Origin: Rhytidiadelphus loreus
Taxonomy: Eukaryota > Streptophyta > Bryopsida > Hypnales > Hylocomiaceae
Direction: 5' to 3'
Assembly: GCA_947034895.1 (NCBI GenBank)
Contig: OX344763.1
Span: 19,437,001-19,501,000 of the forward strand
DNA length: 64,000 nt
Positions 61,108 through 64,000 of the stretch are shown in pieces; the stretch's first letter is position 1; every line of letters starts with the position of its first letter. Under the pieces are notes generated by a model that saw nothing but the letters and a program-made list of their open reading frames with translations, did not search any database and was not told where the DNA came from. The translations under genes and the position numbers were made by a program.

Positions 61108-62093
61108 TTAACCCCTTCACCCCTCAACACCCAAGGGGCCTAAAAATGGCCTCTCCGAGTTTCAAGTCCAATTCAAAGTGTTGTAACTTTTGCATCCAAT
61201 GTCCAAATTCAATGAAAATTGTTGGAAAATTTGAGTTCTCTTTTCTAGTTTGTGTGGTAAAATTTTCAGATCAATCCAAGATGTATTGATTTTCTGTAAG
61301 CCAATCGAAATTCAGACGTTCAAGTTGAGTTCACCAAACTGCTAATGATGGCTACAACTTCAGGGACTTGTATCTCATTCATCCAATGTTTGTTTTCAAA
61401 ACAATTTGTTGGGTTATGTTCCCCTTTAAATCTAGTTATTGTGGAAAAAATTTCATGTCAATCCAAGTTGTTTGAAGGTTTGGGAGCAATTCGAAGTTCA
61501 AAATCCCGACATTTTTGGACTACAGCAAACTTCCGCAGCTTGTTTCTTCTTCATATAGTGTCCGTTTGCAATAAAAGTTTTTGGAAAAGTTGCACATACT
61601 AGTCTAGTTTGTGCAGATAAAATCTCATTTCAATCCATAAAGTTATGAATGACTGAGAAGCATTTTAGTAGAAGGAGGTTCAGCTTCAGATGTGTTTTCC
61701 TGCAACTTCTCTTGCTATTTTTTTACATTTGAAAGTCATTTTGCAGACACAATGAGTCAATTCAATGATGCTTTTTTTCACGAATGTGTTCGAATGTTGA
61801 TTTTGAATCACTTTGTAGTTTAATTATTTTTCATTTGAGGAGGTCTAGAAATCAAATTTCACCTCCAAATGTGTTTCTAGGAAAATTTCAGAAACTTTTT
61901 TTTACACTAAAACATTATAATCTTGCAATCAACACAGTCAAATGACTTCAAATTTGATTTACGCCATCTACAACATGTACACTACAAGATTGTATGGTTG
62001 AGATTTTTATACCTTACTAACATTTTGAACTGTATCACTTCAAAAGCAATGATGTTTTTAAACCCAAAAAGGCCCTGGGCCTTGGGGGGTTAA
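61108..62093. mobile_element. TTAA-flanked element (986 bp) inside the MULE
   Basis: Left TTAACCCCTTCACCCCTC, then AACACCCAAGGGGCC; right GGCCCTGGGCCTTGGGGGG, then TTAA. TTAA lies at both edges. The interior repeats a loose ~150-bp theme (CAATCCAAGATGTATTG, CAATCCAAGTTGTTTG, CAATCCATAAAGTTATG). No coding region. Confidence 0.72.
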
Positions 62094-62335
62094 GCCCCGA
62101 GGCCTTTTCTCCATTAAAACACATTCAAAACTGCCACTTCTATTGCAAAGAGCAAAAAACTATAAAAATTGTTTTTTTTTGCATATATAACCGTAGGATC
62201 TTATACTAGACTAGTATGAGAATGTACACAAGAAATTTCAGAAACTTTGATCAAATAGATTGCAGAAGATTCAAATTTCACAAAAGATAATCTTTACAAG
62301 TTGCAAGACTTAAACATATTTAAAAAATTGGAAGT
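62090..62335 (+). repeat. Truncated copy of the TTAA family abutting the previous element
   Basis: TTAAGCCCCGAGGCCTTTTC, then CAAAACTGCCACTTCTATTG and CAAAGAGC, matches the head at 33956 (AAGGCCTTTTTTCTGCC, CGGCCATTTCTATAGCAAAG). The right end is missing. Confidence 0.58.
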
Positions 62336-62774
62336 TGAAATACCATATAGTTAGAAGCGACTCAACTAAGTCCGCATTCATGAACACATACACCCTACCC
62401 TGAAATTCTATTTCACAGCAGCACTTTACTACTCGGACAATTGAGGGACATAATATTTTCACTTCTACAAGAATGATGATAAAATGACCTATACTCGTAT
62501 TGTGATCTTATCCATACGTAAATTTTTTTGCTTTAATAAGCCTTTACGACCCACGGCCATAGGGTACATAATAATCTACCCAAATTGATGACTACTTTAT
62601 TTATAATTTAAACACCTCCTGCTACATCACTAGGTTACTATAGTTTCCATTATCACAGCAATTTCCACAGTTATAGGGCCCTAACACTACACTATTATTC
62701 TTATTTTCACATTTATTTTTAATTTTAATTTTAATTTTATCTTTTGTCTCTATTTAACTTTAACTTTTAGCAGA

Positions 62775-62864
62775 AAAAAGTAAAAAATTTTGCACTCTAC
62801 GCTCACGACCCTATGCTTACCGCTCACCGCTCACCGCTTTGCACACGCAAAATAGCAATCCCCG
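62775..62864 (-). repeat. MULE right terminal inverted repeat
   Basis: Read on minus: CGGGGATTGCTATTTTGCG, then AAAGCGGTGAGCGGTGAGCG, GTAAGCATAGGGTCGTGAG, CGTAGAGTGC. It has at least one extra GGTGAGC unit relative to the left TIR. Confidence 0.85.
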
Positions 62865-62873
62865 TTTTAGGAG
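62865..62873. repeat. Right 9-bp target-site duplication of the MULE
   Basis: TTTTAGGAG, identical to 52314-52322. Confidence 0.9.
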
Positions 62874-63360
62874 CATTTTAGCTCCATTGTTGTTGTTTTT
62901 TCAAGCTCTTTTTGAAGGACATTGGGATCCCTTCAAAGTTTGCTCTTGTATGCACATGTTTTAAGTTATTGTACTAACTTGTGTTTGGTTTCTTTTTGTT
63001 AAGTTTTTTTGGTTCATTTGTTCTAATCCTAGACCATCTTCCACCATAAGTCTGGTTATGCCATTGTGAAAGACTTCTAGTGTTTGTATTGTTTGTGTTG
63101 AGTTATTGTACTAATTTAGATCCTCCTCCACCATAAGTTTGGCTATGCCGCTGTGGAGGACTTCTAGTGTATGTTTTGAAGTATACACCTTCTAAGTGGG
63201 AAATTCCTTAATTGAAAAATCCCCTAGAGATTGTTGTGGATGTACTAACTTGTTGTAAACGTCTTTGAACTAACAAGTCTTTGTACTAACCTCCTTGCTC
63301 TAAACGGGTTTTGTAATAAGTTTAACTTTCTTGAACTTGTCTTGAACCCTCGTGGTTTTG

Positions 63361-63735
63361 TCAAAACTGGCGAAGCATTGGCTTTGCTTGTCTAGAGTTC
63401 TATAGGAGTTTGGTGATGTTATAAAATCACAGCGAAGTTTTGGCCTTAGACATTAGAATTGTTTCTAGCACTTTTAGCAAAATCTTAAAACATAGCGGAG
63501 CTTGAACTTATAGTATTTTGGATGTCTATAGAATTTAGAGTATTATCTAAAGTACGGCAAAGCTTTGACTTTGTTCATATAGAATAGTTATAGAAGTATT
63601 GGTATTTGATAGAAAAAAACGGTAAAGCTTCGGCTTTGCCACGTTTGAATTGTTGTCACATTGACCAAACTCTGGCAAATTGCTTTCAAAAATTTGGGCC
63701 TAAATCCCCGAGACGGCGAAGCTTTGCTCTTGGTC
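63361..63735 (-). repeat. ~60-65-bp repeat with CGGCGAAGCTTTG motif in LTR D
   Basis: Motif variants at about 63368 (GGCGAAGCATTGGC), 63434, 63494 (AGCGGAGCTTGAAC), 63553 (CGGCAAAGCTTTGAC), 63620 (CGGTAAAGCTTCGGC) and 63715 (CGGCGAAGCTTTGC). Reverse complements of the same motif occur 2-4 times in A, B and C as CAAAGCTTCGCCGTC. Confidence 0.78.
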
Positions 63736-64000
63736 CTAATTTTCGTCTTTATTTTTTGTTTAAAGGGTCCCCATATGGACACCCTGTGTGTGTGGCTACA
63801 CAACGGCCTTAAAATTTAGTGTAAAAGCCAAAAATTGGCAACAGCCGCCAAAGCCTGAGGTCCTAATAAGGGCCAACAGTCGGCCACAAGGCCAGAGTAA
63901 CTAAAATTAAATTCCCACAGAGAGATTAGGTACAACCAGAGAGTTTGGAATTAAGCCAGAGCTTGAAAATTCTGAAATTTCAAAGGAGAGCTTAGATATC

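Larger units (their letters stand above)
52323..62864 (-). mobile_element. Mutator-like element (MULE), 10.5 kb with nested inserts, ~5.7 kb without
   Basis: Long terminal inverted repeats begin GGACGATGCTATTTTGCG (left) and, on the minus strand, CGGGGATTGCTATTTTGCG (right). Similarity runs for ~80-90 bp, including GAGCGGTGAGCG, GTAGGGTCG, GAGCGTAGA and TTTTTTACTTTTTTCT. The 9-bp TSD TTTTAGGAG is perfect on both sides. Inside, on the minus strand, lies a MULE transposase with a C-terminal SWIM zinc finger, so ends, TSD and coding all agree. Later insertions are element C (54122-57995) and a TTAA element (61108-62093). A possible second gene lies on the plus strand at 60.5-61.0 kb, the position where an accessory ORF or captured fragment might sit. 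Confidence 0.92.
50924..64000 (-). mobile_element. LTR-like element D, minus orientation, split by a MULE; runs off the window
   Basis: The left edge TGTGAGTCCCATATTTG, then ACTTGGGACTCAT, is the reverse complement of the family 3' end (ATGAGTCCCAAGTGACGAA in C). Sequence 50924-52322 follows the last ~1.4 kb of A, B and C in reverse, including the TATA block (52186-52200, minus). The same element resumes at 62865 after the MULE and continues to 64000 (GTCTGGTTATGCC block, CGGCGAAGCTTTG motifs). The two parts share TTTTAGGAG as the MULE TSD. The far end and its 5-bp TSD (left candidate CTCAC) lie outside the window. Confidence 0.84.

Noticed and set aside
52323..62864. Helitron, suggested by the GC-rich end motifs
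   Set aside because: Inverted ends, a 9-bp TSD and a MULE transposase with a SWIM finger fit a Mutator-like element; Helitrons give no TSD and lack TIRs.

Overview
This 64 kb window looks like AT-rich, transposon-saturated nuclear DNA of a plant, probably a non-seed or early-diverging streptophyte. That is inference: it rests on the element families, plant-like AAACCCTA telobox motifs and plant-style short introns. I see no intact host gene. What can be read is one degenerate BUB3-like WD40 pseudogene (1-2 kb), a few broken coding remnants (a zinc-ribbon relic near 14 kb, a broken gene at 30-32 kb, a frameshifted zinc-ribbon gene at 47.6-48.9 kb), and dead transposases.

Most of the window is a set of nested insertions whose boundaries can be set to the base by terminal sequences plus target-site duplications (TSDs). 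3.6-12.8 kb: a TG...CA, about 4.2 kb solo-LTR-like element (A, TSD ATATC) holds a second member of its family (B, 3.3 kb, TSD AGGAC) and a 1.6 kb non-autonomous CACTA element (TSD TTG). 49.9-64.0 kb: a Tc1/pogo-like transposase relic is interrupted by a third family member (D, minus orientation, running off the window). D is split by a 10.5 kb Mutator-like element (MULE; long terminal inverted repeats, 9-bp TSD TTTTAGGAG). That MULE is interrupted by a fourth LTR-like unit (C, 3.9 kb) and a TTAA-flanked element. Removing C rejoins the MULE transposase reading frame.

18.8-27.6 kb is a candidate 8.7 kb CACTA-type element with subterminal repeats, a tRNA-like segment and an approximately 360-bp palindrome shared with the CACTA element at 11-12.8 kb. 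Inside it is a roughly 1 kb near-perfect fold-back palindrome split by a TTAA-flanked element. A family of about 0.9-1.25 kb elements with ends TTAA-CCYCTAAAGG recurs at 21.9, 27.8, 33.5, 34.0, 44.4 and 61.1 kb. One copy has jumped into another copy exactly at TTAA, which points to piggyBac-type integration.

36.7-43.6 kb is a decayed tnp2/KDZ-type transposase gene (minus strand), itself hit by a 312-bp MITE and a 2.1 kb CACTA element (TSD AAT). Several minisatellites (11/66 bp, 56 bp, about 138 bp, about 68 bp, 22 bp, 16 bp) and a long (TA)n tract complete the layout. The elements do not form a pathway. They record successive waves of insertion, in the order host or older transposon, then LTR-like family, then MULE/CACTA, then further LTR-like and TTAA elements.
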